A stretch of DNA of 64,000 nt, from positions 744,001 through 808,000 of the forward strand of contig OZ241890.1 of assembly GCA_965203475.1 (NCBI GenBank), written 5' to 3'. Origin of the DNA: JABDMD01 sp965203475. Lineage in GTDB: Bacteria > Pseudomonadota > Gammaproteobacteria > UBA4575. Position 1 is the stretch's first letter. Each line of letters begins with the position of its first letter. Shown in pieces: positions 40,804 to 49,443 of this stretch. The notes under the pieces were generated by a model. The model worked only from the letters and a program-made list of their open reading frames with translations. It searched no databases and had not been told where the DNA came from. Made by a program: the position numbers and the translations under genes.

Positions 40804-42090
40804 ATGAAAATCATATCCAGAGCATTGGTTGTATTTGTTTTCTTTTCATCGTCTAGCGTATTCAGTGCGGGGTTTCAAATTAGTGAGCAAAGTGGTACTG
40901 GGCTAGGGCGTGCTTTTGCAGGTTTTGGAGTGATTGGAGATGATTTATCCATGGCCTTTTACAATCCTGCGGGAATCACACAACATGAAGGTATGCAGGT
41001 TCAGTTTACAGGTTTTGCCATCGATGGAAGCTCAAGATTTTCAGATTCTGGCTCAACGATTGCGCCTTCACCACCTTTGGCACCACTAGTAGGCGATAAT
41101 GATGACGGGGCATCATTTGCGGTAGTACCGAATTTGTATTTTGTTATGGATTTGACAGAAAAAATCAAATATGGATTTTCCATCACGGCGCCTTATGGAC
41201 TCAAAACCGACTACGATGGTGATTGGATTGGTCGCTATCTAGCCAATGAATCGGAATTGAAGACGGTGAATATTAATCCCTCCATTGGTTACGAGATAAA
41301 TGATTCTTTTTCAATTGGCGCAGGTGTCGTTGCAGAATATGCTGATGCTACGTTGAGCCAGGCAATATTTACAGGTGGTCCGGATGGATTTGCGGAGGTA
41401 GAGGGTGATGATTGGGGTTATGGCTGGAATATTGGGTTTATGTACCATCCCAATCCACGATTTCGGTTTGGTGTAGGGTATCGCTCCAAAATTAATCATG
41501 AAATCAGAGGTGATAATGATATTGATGATACACCTCTTGGCGGTGGAAGTTTTTCAGCTAGCGCAACAGCGCGGGTAGATCTGCCAGAAACTGTGCACGC
41601 AGGGCTTTATTATGAACTTATACAAAATAAGCTCGGGCTATCCTTGGGCTACCGCTGGACCCGCTGGAATCGCCTAGATGAAATTGTCATTCAAACCAGC
41701 AGTCCATTGGTGGCTGATAGCATACTGGAGCTTGAGTGGGATAACTCATTCTCGGCCAATATTGGATTTGATTATTTCTATTCAGATCATCTTACGTTTA
41801 GAGCGGGCTACATGTTCGATGAATCTCCCACCAGCGATGAGTTCAGAACTCCCAGAATCCCGGATGAAGATCGAAACTGGTTTGCCATTGGTGCTACCTA
41901 TGAACCCAACCAGCATTGGCAATTTGATCTTGGGTACACATATATTTTGGTAGATGATGCTGATATTGACCTGACAGAGGTAATTGCTGCGCCACCATTA
42001 TCACCGTTAGTAGTCACTAATAACCTTGTAGGCGAATATGATGATTCAGATGTAAATATTCTAAGCTTGCAGGGGATCTATAAGTTCTAA
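40804..42090 (+). CDS. FadL/OMPP1/TodX family outer membrane transporter
   Basis: A 428-residue outer membrane barrel. The signal peptide ends before GFQISEQSGTGLGRAFAG, the FadL N-terminus (the NPAG hatch motif follows: AFYNPAGITQHEG). Alternating strands fill the rest and it ends in a terminal strand LSLQGIYKF with final Phe, as needed for barrel assembly. An AGGAGAG site precedes the ATG. It is a more typical FadL than the one at 13.3 kb. Likely imports hydrophobic substrates; a hydrocarbon role with the P450 is only a guess. Confidence 0.9.
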   Translation: MKIISRALVVFVFFSSSSVFSAGFQISEQSGTGLGRAFAGFGVIGDDLSMAFYNPAGITQHEGMQVQFTGFAIDGSSRFSDSGSTIAPSPPLAPLVGDNDDGASFAVVPNLYFVMDLTEKIKYGFSITAPYGLKTDYDGDWIGRYLANESELKTVNINPSIGYEINDSFSIGAGVVAEYADATLSQAIFTGGPDGFAEVEGDDWGYGWNIGFMYHPNPRFRFGVGYRSKINHEIRGDNDIDDTPLGGGSFSASATARVDLPETVHAGLYYELIQNKLGLSLGYRWTRWNRLDEIVIQTSSPLVADSILELEWDNSFSANIGFDYFYSDHLTFRAGYMFDESPTSDEFRTPRIPDEDRNWFAIGATYEPNQHWQFDLGYTYILVDDADIDLTEVIAAPPLSPLVVTNNLVGEYDDSDVNILSLQGIYKF

Positions 42091-42428
42091 CTCTCTGGGC
42101 GAGGACTGTACTTAGATATATAATATTTAACATAATATATATTATGCGAAGTTCTATGTGGGTTAATACTCTCATCCTAAGACCTATTTCGAAATTATTA
42201 CCGTGATATTTTTAGGTCTCTTTTGAGCCCTCTATACGTAAGTAATCGATTCAGTGGATTGGCAGTTTCTCTAACTATTTTCCTGATTCGATGCATGTAA
42301 TTTTTTCATTTGGTGCAAATTTAACCAACATTACCTCATTCCTAATCAGCCCATAAAAATATTTTAATTACATTAGTATAGAAATATATTAGAATCTTCT
42401 AATATTTTAATCATAAGGGGTAATCACC
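42091..42428. other. Intergenic region after the FadL gene
   Basis: About 340 AT-rich bases. The only feature is a 7-bp inverted repeat, AGACCTA (42180-42186) with TAGGTCT (42213-42219), followed by CTTTT, a possible weak terminator. No gene seen. Confidence 0.4.
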
Positions 42429-43046
42429 ATGAAAAACTTTATCGTTTCTTTTAAATACTCACTTACAGCTTTTGCTGTAGTCACACTAGCAAGCATTTCT
42501 ACCGTTGTTTTCAGTGAAGCTGATGAATCTGTTAAAGATGAAAATGTACAAGCTTCTTCTGAATGCCAAATGAAAGCGTATACCGATCCTGAGGTGATGG
42601 CCGCTACCATAGCCGATCCAACCAAATTTATGGAATTAATGATGTTGATGAGCAATCCACAGACGTCAATTAATATGATGAATTGTGGCATGGATCCAAA
42701 TCAATGGAATGAAATCATAGCGAACATGATGGATACCACCAAAATGATGAATGGAATGGCTCAGTTCATGAACCCACAAATGTATATGAACTGGATGACT
42801 GCTTCGATGAATCCAGCTTACTACACCCCTCTAATGAATACTTATATGAATCCTGCTTACTATATGCAGTGGATGACGGTTTCAATGAATCCAGCTACCT
42901 ACATGCAACCTATGACTCAAGTGATGGATCCTGCATGGCAGCAGCAAAGCGCAGCATGGATGATGAATCCAGCAACGTATCAAAAGATGTTTGAGAGCAT
43001 GTATCAGAATGCTCCTGTTGTAGCAGAGGTTGACGTAAAAGAATAA
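42429..43046 (+). CDS. Methionine-rich exported protein with MNPxxYMxxM repeats (A)
   Basis: A 205-residue protein with a signal peptide (FAVVTLASISTVVFSEA). The mature protein has two Cys (SSECQM, MNCGMD) and from about residue 115 four to five repeats of about 17 residues: FMNPQMYMNWM, SMNPAYYTPLM, YMNPAYYMQWM, SMNPATYMQPM, MMNPATYQKMF. The unit [M/D]NPxxY(M)xxM recurs in three other proteins at 46.6-49.2 kb. An AAGGGG site precedes the ATG and a terminator follows the gene. I do not recognise a named family. Methionine-rich exported proteins often bind Cu(I) or act as oxidant sinks; neither is shown here. Confidence 0.75.
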   Translation: MKNFIVSFKYSLTAFAVVTLASISTVVFSEADESVKDENVQASSECQMKAYTDPEVMAATIADPTKFMELMMLMSNPQTSINMMNCGMDPNQWNEIIANMMDTTKMMNGMAQFMNPQMYMNWMTASMNPAYYTPLMNTYMNPAYYMQWMTVSMNPATYMQPMTQVMDPAWQQQSAAWMMNPATYQKMFESMYQNAPVVAEVDVKE

Positions 43047-43127
43047 GCACACACTTTTACATTTGCAGGAAGCACTCGGGTTATATTTGACTCTCTGGAA
43101 CTAGAGTAGAAACTACACCCCACTAAA

Positions 43128-43155
43128 AGCCTCGATATTATATCGGGGCTTTTTT
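43128..43155 (+). terminator. Rho-independent terminator
   Basis: AGCCTCGATA-TTA-TATCGGGGCT with one wobble pair, followed by TTTTTGTTT. It closes the methionine-rich gene. Confidence 0.85.
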
Positions 43156-43188
43156 GTTTAAACTAACAATAATTTCTAAAAAAATATA

Positions 43189-43860
43189 ATGATGACTAAT
43201 ATAAAAGCATGTGTATTTAATGCCTATGGCGCATTACTTGATACGTACCTTCCATTTGAAGAATATAAAGACCGGCTAGGTGAAAATGCGTTAGTGATTT
43301 ATAAGCTGTGGCGTTCTAAGCGTTTGCAATATTCCTCACAACTCAGTTTAATGGATCGTTATACGCACTATGATACGATTACTAAGTATGCCTTGGAGTT
43401 TGCATGTAATGTATATGGTATTCATGATGAGGCTATATTGAAAAGTATTTTGGAATCTCGTGCAAAACTAGATTGTTATCCTGATGTCCAAGAGGCGCTC
43501 GCTAGTATAAAGAGCAAAAGGATCAAAATGGCTGTGCTATCCAATGGGGCACCAAAAAAATTACACGACACGCTAAAACATGCTGGAATCGATAAATTTT
43601 TGGATGGTGGCATATATTCTACGGAGCAAATAAAAACCTATAAGCCCTCCCCAGCCGTGTATGAATATGTGGAAGAGCAACTGGCTCTACCGCGAAATAA
43701 AATTTGTTTTATTTCTTCTAATTCTTGGGATATTGCAGGAGCCTCTTCCTATGGATTACATTCTATTTGGGTGAATCGTAATGGTAGAACTCCCGAAATT
43801 CTGCCTTACAAAGCAGATCAAGAAGTACAATCATTATCTGAAATCAGTTCATCTTTTTGA
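43189..43860 (+). CDS. HAD-superfamily haloacid dehalogenase-like protein, nucleophile Asp replaced
   Basis: A 223-residue protein with the fold order of type II haloacid dehalogenases: a cap domain after motif I, MAVLSNGAPKKLHDTL (motif II with Ser-Asn), the Lys in QIKTYKPSPAVYEYV (motif III) and ICFISSNSWDIAGASSYGLHSIWVNR (motif IV). Motif I reads VFNAYGALLD where the family has VFDAYGTLxD, so the nucleophilic Asp is Asn and the Thr is Ala. The codon AAT is clear. The other motifs are intact. Hydrolysis would be impaired, so the protein may be a binding or regulatory relic, or inactive. Confidence 0.8.
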   Translation: MMTNIKACVFNAYGALLDTYLPFEEYKDRLGENALVIYKLWRSKRLQYSSQLSLMDRYTHYDTITKYALEFACNVYGIHDEAILKSILESRAKLDCYPDVQEALASIKSKRIKMAVLSNGAPKKLHDTLKHAGIDKFLDGGIYSTEQIKTYKPSPAVYEYVEEQLALPRNKICFISSNSWDIAGASSYGLHSIWVNRNGRTPEILPYKADQEVQSLSEISSSF

Positions 43861-44018
43861 TTAATTAATTATTGTAAACCATTGAAACATATATAGGATT
43901 TGATTTATCCACTTGAACTATTTTACGTATTAGTGTTCAAATTACTGTCCACAATAGATTGGCTGTAGGACAATTTCTGAAACAATACTATTATTACTAC
44001 TACATAGATGAGGTTTTC

Positions 44019-44477
44019 ATGAGCATTTCGAGAAGAAAATTTATACGAAGCAGTTTCTATACTGGCCTAGTTGCAATTGTTGCTAAGAGCGCGTTGTTTC
44101 AGTCTGCCTTGGCAGAATGGCCCGCAGCAGCCTTTGATGAAACAGAATATGAGCCCGCACTGAAAGGTTTGATTGGAGATGAAGCACTTACAGAAAGCAA
44201 TGTAACTATAGAAGCACCAGAAATTGCAGAAAACGGTGCAACCGTCCCTGTAAAGGTTTCAACGGATTTGGGAAATGTCGAGTGGATTAGCATCTTTGGT
44301 GATAAAAACCCTCGCCCATGGATTTCGCGATTTTATTTTCATGGAAAATCCAAACCATTTGTTTCTACTCGAATTAAATTAAGAGAGACCTCAAATATAG
44401 TTGCTATTGTGAAGGCCGATGGAAAATTATTTACAACAAAAAGCGCAGTGAAAGTAACTGCCGGTGGATGTGTTTAA
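44019..44477 (+). CDS. soxY: SoxY, sulfur carrier subunit
   Basis: Periplasmic carrier on which the Sox pathway builds its sulfur chain. I chose ATG 44019 (152 residues) because a Tat-type leader, SRRKFIRSSFYTG with a hydrophobic region to ALAEW, starts there. The mature part has the SoxY order: IEAPEIAENGATVPVKVST, FGDKNPRPWISRFYF, FVSTRIKLRETSNIVAIVKADG. The C-terminal carrier Cys is in AGGCV, where the family ends GGCGG. soxZ follows after 15 bases. soxXA and soxB are not in the window. Confidence 0.9.
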   Translation: MSISRRKFIRSSFYTGLVAIVAKSALFQSALAEWPAAAFDETEYEPALKGLIGDEALTESNVTIEAPEIAENGATVPVKVSTDLGNVEWISIFGDKNPRPWISRFYFHGKSKPFVSTRIKLRETSNIVAIVKADGKLFTTKSAVKVTAGGCV

Positions 44478-44492
44478 GGAAAGGATAAGAAA

Positions 44493-44807
44493 ATGGCAGA
44501 TAAAATGAAAGTACGAGCAAAAGTAAAAGATGGTGTAACCACTGTTAAAGCCATCATTTATCATCCAATGGAATCAGGTAGCCGCAAAGACAAAGAAACC
44601 GGTGAATTGATCCCTGCCCATTTTATAAAGAACGTTCAGGCTGAACTCAATGGAAAAGTCGTAATTTCGGCTGAATGGGGCACGGGAATTTCTAAAAATC
44701 CCTACTGGTCATTCGAATTTGATGGCGGTGCTGCCGGCGACACTGTGAAAATTAGTTGGACAGATAATCTTGGTGAAAGTGGTGAAGGAGAAGCCCAAAT
44801 TAAATAA
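44493..44807 (+). CDS. soxZ: SoxZ, partner of SoxY
   Basis: A 104-residue protein, the standard SoxZ length, without a signal peptide because it is exported with SoxY. Visible: KVRAKVKDGVTTVKAIIYHPMESGSRKDKETGELIPAHFIKNV, VQAELNGKVVISAEWGTGISKNPYWSFEFDGG and GDTVKISWTDNLGESG. All are typical. It forms the SoxYZ heterodimer. Confidence 0.94.
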   Translation: MADKMKVRAKVKDGVTTVKAIIYHPMESGSRKDKETGELIPAHFIKNVQAELNGKVVISAEWGTGISKNPYWSFEFDGGAAGDTVKISWTDNLGESGEGEAQIK

Positions 44808-44894
44808 GCGCTTAGCATTTGGATTTTTAGGGAGCAAATTTCGGGTTAAAAATTCCTGAGTTAGAATATTTAAAGCTATATATCTTTTAAATTA

Positions 44895-45317
44895 TTATTC
44901 TTGAATAAAATCTAGATAAAGAATCAGTTCCAATATTCTTCCACGAACTATCTGCTCGTCCACTTGACTGCAACCTTCCCAGATTGTATCTGATAAAAAT
45001 AAATCTCCCCAAATAGGCATGGCTCTAGTGCCATGTTCTTCTAATCCTTCTCTACCATCTATAACAGCATAAACTTTTGAAAAAGGAAATTGTCCATTAT
45101 TTTTCTTAGAAATCGTCGTTAAATCAGGAGCATCAGTTTTAATTTCAATATTGGAGGCACTTTTTCCCTTTGCATCCTCACCATGACATGCTGCGCACTT
45201 AAATTTAAATGTTTTTGCCCCTTGTTTGATTGGATCATTCTGGTCTGAATATGCAACAGGCGATGCTACTAATAGTATTAAGGATAATAGTAAAATTTTG
45301 TTGCATGATAATTTCAT
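44895..45317 (-). CDS. Monohaem class I cytochrome c
   Basis: A 140-residue periplasmic protein with a signal peptide (ILLLSLILLVASPVAYS). The haem motif is CAACHGEDAKGK near residue 39, followed later by AMPIWG, whose Met could be the distal ligand. A DGREGLEEHG region precedes it. Low-potential electron carriers of this kind often accept electrons from sulfur-oxidising enzymes. It lies 17 bases after the YeeE/YedE gene on the minus strand, so they may be co-transcribed, and converges with soxZ. Confidence 0.85.
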   Translation of the reverse strand: MKLSCNKILLLSLILLVASPVAYSDQNDPIKQGAKTFKFKCAACHGEDAKGKSASNIEIKTDAPDLTTISKKNNGQFPFSKVYAVIDGREGLEEHGTRAMPIWGDLFLSDTIWEGCSQVDEQIVRGRILELILYLDFIQE

Positions 45318-45334
45318 TGATGCCTTCAGAGTAA

Positions 45335-46480
45335 TTAAATATCTTGTGTCTTCCAGGGGATTAACAGCTCTGTTAAGCCGGTAAATAGAGCTTGGAAAAA
45401 TCCTTTTTCATCCAGCATGTGATACTGAATTTTCATAGTGAGTGCACTTCCAAATATTATCGAAACCAGTGTTAAAATTGAGCCTATTGCAAGTGTAGAC
45501 ATGCCTGTCACGCCTTGACCGATGGTGCACCCAAACGATAGAACCCCGCCAAAGCCCATTAATATTGCGCCAATTAAGTGATTGACCATTTCTGAGCGAT
45601 TACTGAAGGTTTCGATTCTGAATGAGCCTGAAATCACAGCATAAATAAACGAGCCTAAAATCATTCCAAAGACAATGGCGATTCCGAAATTGATTTCTGC
45701 ACCAGTGTAGGTCATAAGATAGCTTATCGTGTTTCCCGTAGGCCCAATAAATGCCATGCCTTGCGGTGTGATGGGATCAAAATCATCCTGGCCTACGTAA
45801 CCCGTGACATACCATGCAGCAACGACACAACTGCCGATTGTTACCCCCGCGAGAATGTTGTCAAAACTTTTTCTAAATTCTGAATGTTTAAATGCATAAG
45901 CAATGAACCCAAAAGCTACAAGGAACCCACCAATTTTTTGCAGCAAAGTTTCATCTTCAAGATTAAGCAATGAGCTAAAGTAGCTAAATAAGCCTTGGTT
46001 ATTAATTCCTTGATTCGTTAAATCAGCATTAACAGCATAAACCCAATTCAAACGTACTAAAGCTAATAACCCCCGCATCGTCATATATGCAGTTATGCCT
46101 AGCACCAATAAAACAACCAACGCTTTAAGATTTCCACCCCCTACCCTGACCAAATTTCTTTGCCCGCATCCTGCGGCTAAGGTCATGCCAATTCCAAACA
46201 ATATACCCCCAAGAATGTAACTTAAGATGTATAAATTAGGTGACTGATACACAGAGGCATTAATGTCAACCATGTTACTGATATATAGATATTGAACACC
46301 AAGAATGGCAATTCCGATAGCAAAAAACCATGCGCCAAGGCGACCTTTAGAGCCCATATTCACGACATCACTTATTGCACCCATGGAACAAAAATGAGTT
46401 TTATTACCAACAAAGCCAAACACCAGGGCAATTATGAACCCCAAAAGCGCTACTAAATGAAGGTTAGATAATTCTTCCAT
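45335..46480 (-). CDS. YeeE/YedE family sulfur transporter
   Basis: A 381-residue inner membrane protein with about 9-10 hydrophobic helices. It has the two YeeE/YedE sulfur-transport signatures: FGFVGNKTHFCSMGAISDVV near residue 22, GMTLAAGCGQRNLVRVGGGNLKALVVL near residue 98, and FGGVLSFGCTIGQGVTGMSTLAIGS near residue 310. The conserved Cys in HFCSMG, AGCG and GCTIG are the ones that pass sulfur in thiosulfate transporters of this family (TsuA). It lies beside Sox and a cytochrome c. It may move thiosulfate or reduced sulfur to the cytoplasm. Confidence 0.9.
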   Translation of the reverse strand: MEELSNLHLVALLGFIIALVFGFVGNKTHFCSMGAISDVVNMGSKGRLGAWFFAIGIAILGVQYLYISNMVDINASVYQSPNLYILSYILGGILFGIGMTLAAGCGQRNLVRVGGGNLKALVVLLVLGITAYMTMRGLLALVRLNWVYAVNADLTNQGINNQGLFSYFSSLLNLEDETLLQKIGGFLVAFGFIAYAFKHSEFRKSFDNILAGVTIGSCVVAAWYVTGYVGQDDFDPITPQGMAFIGPTGNTISYLMTYTGAEINFGIAIVFGMILGSFIYAVISGSFRIETFSNRSEMVNHLIGAILMGFGGVLSFGCTIGQGVTGMSTLAIGSILTLVSIIFGSALTMKIQYHMLDEKGFFQALFTGLTELLIPWKTQDI

Positions 46481-46621
46481 GCCTATCTAAGGTTGAATGT
46501 CTTGAAAGTTATATGGTGGCGGATTATACCAATAGGATAACTCATGTACAGGAAGCTTCAGATGTTAGGTTCAAATAAAATTATTAATCAAAGAATAGTA
46601 ATTATGGTTAAAAATTGATCA

Positions 46622-47116
46622 TTACTGCTTTAATGATTCCTGTAACTTTTTCTGTTCGTTGTACCATTTTTTGTATTCTTCTGGTGTCATGGGTTTTGCC
46701 ATATTTAATGACGGAGTTTGTGGCATGACATAGCCATGAGGATTCATCGAATTATTAGGGTACATATGTATCATTTGCATAGGCATTGCCATCATCTGAT
46801 GCATTATGTTCATATACATGGCAGGGTTCATCATTTGCATCCAAGTTTCAGGGTCGATGAATTGTTGCATTTGGCCACAGCACCACCCTTCCATTGTTGA
46901 GTTAAACGAAAAGGGTTCAGACATAGAATATTGTTGCGGAGAAATTCTTGGAACATACACATAGCCGCCTGGACTTAATGCAGATGCTTCAATATCTTCA
47001 CCAGAAACAGAATTAGACTCTGTTTCTGATTTCTTTTTATGGTCTAGATAAAACGGAGCTGCTATAAGTAAAGCAATAGGAATTACAAACAAGGTTTGTT
47101 GTAAAAATTTTTTCAT
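46622..47116 (-). CDS. Methionine-rich membrane-anchored protein with MNPxxYM repeat (B)
   Basis: A 164-residue protein with one N-terminal membrane segment (FVIPIALLIAAPFYL). Residue 80 onwards includes WCCGQM, IDPETWMQMMNPAMYMNIM (the shared core), then MMAMPMQMIHMY. The C-terminal MTPEEYKKWYNEQ matches the end of the next methionine-rich protein (MDPKTYEEWFKQW). It is the last gene of a minus-strand set of three such proteins, 53 bases after protein C. The CC pair could bind metal. Family not recognised. Confidence 0.75.
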   Translation of the reverse strand: MKKFLQQTLFVIPIALLIAAPFYLDHKKKSETESNSVSGEDIEASALSPGGYVYVPRISPQQYSMSEPFSFNSTMEGWCCGQMQQFIDPETWMQMMNPAMYMNIMHQMMAMPMQMIHMYPNNSMNPHGYVMPQTPSLNMAKPMTPEEYKKWYNEQKKLQESLKQ

Positions 47117-47169
47117 CGTATGTAATTAGTGCCCCATAAATTCATTTATGGGGCACTAATTTTACAGTT

Positions 47170-47853
47170 TTACTGATTAGATTGTGCCTGTGGCGTGAAA
47201 TTTTTCATCATTTCATTCCACTGTTTGAACCACTCTTCATAGGTTTTGGGATCCATCATTTGACCGCCTGGCATTTGTGCCATGGGGTTACCATGCATGC
47301 CCATACCTGGCATTCCCATACCCGGCATTCCCATACCTGACATGCCCATGCCTGTCATGGGTCCCAGCATGCCCATCATGGGGTACATCATATTCATGTA
47401 CATAGCTGGGTTCATCATGCCCATCGACATGGGTCCCATCATGCCCATCATTGGTGCCATCATGTTCATATACATAGCTGGATTCATCATGGGGTACATC
47501 ATGCTCATGTAAGTATTTGGGTTCATCATTTGTGCCATCATATGAGGGCTCATCATTTCTGCCATAGGTTTCATGGCTTCCATCATGGGGCCATAGTCTT
47601 TGGCATAGCGCGCTACATCTTCACCATCATGACATTGTGCACATGACTCCATGGACATCATTTTCTCAGGATTCATCATCATGGCCATCATGTTGGTCCA
47701 AACCTGTGGATCCATCGATTTTTGCATCGCATCACTCATTCCTGCATATGAGTTTTGGGTCTGAGCTTCTTCAGCCTGAAGGTTGAATACACCACACATA
47801 AAAAAGCACATGGATATAATTACCATGCGTACAATTTTGAAACTAACTAACAT
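47170..47853 (-). CDS. Methionine-rich exported protein with a haem c motif (C)
   Basis: A 227-residue protein, roughly 30 percent methionine by my count. A signal peptide (VIISMCFFMCGVFNLQA) precedes the mature region. A single c-type haem motif CAQCH lies at residues 71-75, in a SMESCAQCHDGEDVARYAK context. Around it run DPxxW units (MDPQVWTNMM) and MNPxxYM units, MMNPNTYMSMM, MMNPAMYMNMM twice, then GMGMPGMGMPGMG repeats with near-identical DNA (the region near 47310-47340). The tail MDPKTYEEWFKQWNEMMKNF matches protein B. A haem plus a methionine repeat suggests an electron carrier or metal site in the periplasm. Not a family I can name. Confidence 0.75.
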   Translation of the reverse strand: MLVSFKIVRMVIISMCFFMCGVFNLQAEEAQTQNSYAGMSDAMQKSMDPQVWTNMMAMMMNPEKMMSMESCAQCHDGEDVARYAKDYGPMMEAMKPMAEMMSPHMMAQMMNPNTYMSMMYPMMNPAMYMNMMAPMMGMMGPMSMGMMNPAMYMNMMYPMMGMLGPMTGMGMSGMGMPGMGMPGMGMHGNPMAQMPGGQMMDPKTYEEWFKQWNEMMKNFTPQAQSNQ

Positions 47854-47883
47854 ATTGATCTCCGCTTATTGATTTCAAAAAAA

Positions 47884-49179
47884 TTAAAAATCCCCTGTTG
47901 CAGCACCTTCCATGATATATTGAATGTTATCCCTTATTCTCTTTGCCTCTTCACGAATTTCTTTTGGAAGATGACTATTAGAATTCTGCGCATAATCTAA
48001 CCAGGAAACATCCCAGTCCAATGTCATTACCCATAATTTACCGTCTCCATCTTCGATTAAAGCGATTTTACAAGGCAGGAATACAATAAATTCAGGTACT
48101 TCATCTAGAATTTTTCGTGCTATTCTTGCGTCACAAAATCGAAACATCTCAACTTTTGCTGAGGGGTTTTCTGTTTCTGCCTCAATTTGTTTCCAAAGTG
48201 GGCTTGATCCAACAAATTTAAAATTGACTTCATTGGCCCTTAATTTCATAGCTTCTACTGCATCGTCCCATGAAACGCCTTCATCAACAGGAATCTTATC
48301 CGCCATGATGCTTATCATGTCGCGCATGGAAAGTGGGCTCACCGCCATGGCTGTTTGGAAAGCGTTTTTCTTTGCTTCGCGTGTTACACCTGGTGACACT
48401 TTATTTTTGGCCCAAGTTTGATAGGTTTGTGTAGGAAAACCAGGGATTGTAACGACTGGCAGTTGATTGGGAGTTTTGCCCTGTAAATACTCTTGGTTGG
48501 GCTGCCCAAACATGCTGAACATATGTTGAGGGTTCATAGCCATCATCATGGCGTTCATGGAATGAGGGCTGGTCATGGCGTTAATGGAAGGATTCATCAT
48601 CGTCATTGGATTCATGTATACATAAGGATTCATCATTGGAGTCATCATATTCATCATGGGCGCCATCATCTGCATCATTGGATTCATGCTGTGCATGAAA
48701 TTCATATTTGACATTGAATCAAATGATTTTGAATGATCCCACATCATCCAAGGATTAAAATTAGAAGTTTCTGTAGTTGTAGAGGAATGAGTCTTAGAGG
48801 TAGAAGCGGTTTCAGCTGTATCTTCGCTTGTGTTAGTTTCTTCGTTTGCATTACCTGCTACATCTTTATCGGTTTCAGATGAACTGGCTTCTGCAATGAC
48901 TATATTTTCATTTGATATACTTCCTGTGATTTCACTTTCATCAGTTGTAATTTTAGATGAAACATTTTCAGAAGCGTTTTGGGTATTTTCAGTATTCGAT
49001 GCAGTTTCCGTTACAACTGCATCATTTTCGTGAGTTGCTACAATTACTTCGTCTTTAGTATTTTCTGAAGTTTGTTCCGAGGATGTAACACCAGCAAAAT
49101 AAGCACGTAATTCCTGATGGCTAGTGGCTACTAACCATATACCTAAGCCCAAAATTAAAAATAAGATTAAACGAATCAT
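47884..49179 (-). CDS. Methionine-rich membrane-anchored DUF302 protein (D)
   Basis: A 431-residue protein in three parts. Residues 1-20 are a membrane anchor; about 30-145 is a Ser/Thr/Glu/Asn-rich linker; about 146-230 is methionine-rich (SMNPMMQMMAPMMN, MMTPMMNPYVYMNPM, MMAMNPQHMFSMFG), sharing the MNPxxYMxxM core of its neighbours. From about 270 a globular domain follows, ending in the DUF302 signature CDARIARKILDEVPEFIVFLPCKIALIEDGDGKLWVMTLDWDVSW. The periplasm-facing DUF302 fused to a methionine region is unusual. It leads the minus-strand set D-C-B; promoters should lie in the 264 AT-rich bases upstream. Confidence 0.75.
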   Translation of the reverse strand: MIRLILFLILGLGIWLVATSHQELRAYFAGVTSSEQTSENTKDEVIVATHENDAVVTETASNTENTQNASENVSSKITTDESEITGSISNENIVIAEASSSETDKDVAGNANEETNTSEDTAETASTSKTHSSTTTETSNFNPWMMWDHSKSFDSMSNMNFMHSMNPMMQMMAPMMNMMTPMMNPYVYMNPMTMMNPSINAMTSPHSMNAMMMAMNPQHMFSMFGQPNQEYLQGKTPNQLPVVTIPGFPTQTYQTWAKNKVSPGVTREAKKNAFQTAMAVSPLSMRDMISIMADKIPVDEGVSWDDAVEAMKLRANEVNFKFVGSSPLWKQIEAETENPSAKVEMFRFCDARIARKILDEVPEFIVFLPCKIALIEDGDGKLWVMTLDWDVSWLDYAQNSNSHLPKEIREEAKRIRDNIQYIMEGAATGDF

Positions 49180-49443
49180 TTTTATATGCTCAACAGATAC
49201 GATACGCTTTCGTGTACTTTAGTGTGAATTATTTTTTAACACGGAGCAAAATTATATATTATTAATTTAAAATATACTAATATATTTAATTCGCGCGTGG
49301 AATTTTAGTATTATATTTTTAATATCAATATGTTATTTATTTTATTTAATGTGTTCTATTATGTTGATACATATCTCCAATAAATTTAGACACTATTAAG
49401 GAAATGAATATCGGTTTAGGATATTTCTAAAGGAGTTCTTTAC

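Noticed and set aside
47282..47512. Proline/isoleucine-rich plus-strand frame opposite methionine-rich protein C
   Set aside because: It is the antisense reading of methionine codon runs (CAT repeats), a composition artefact.
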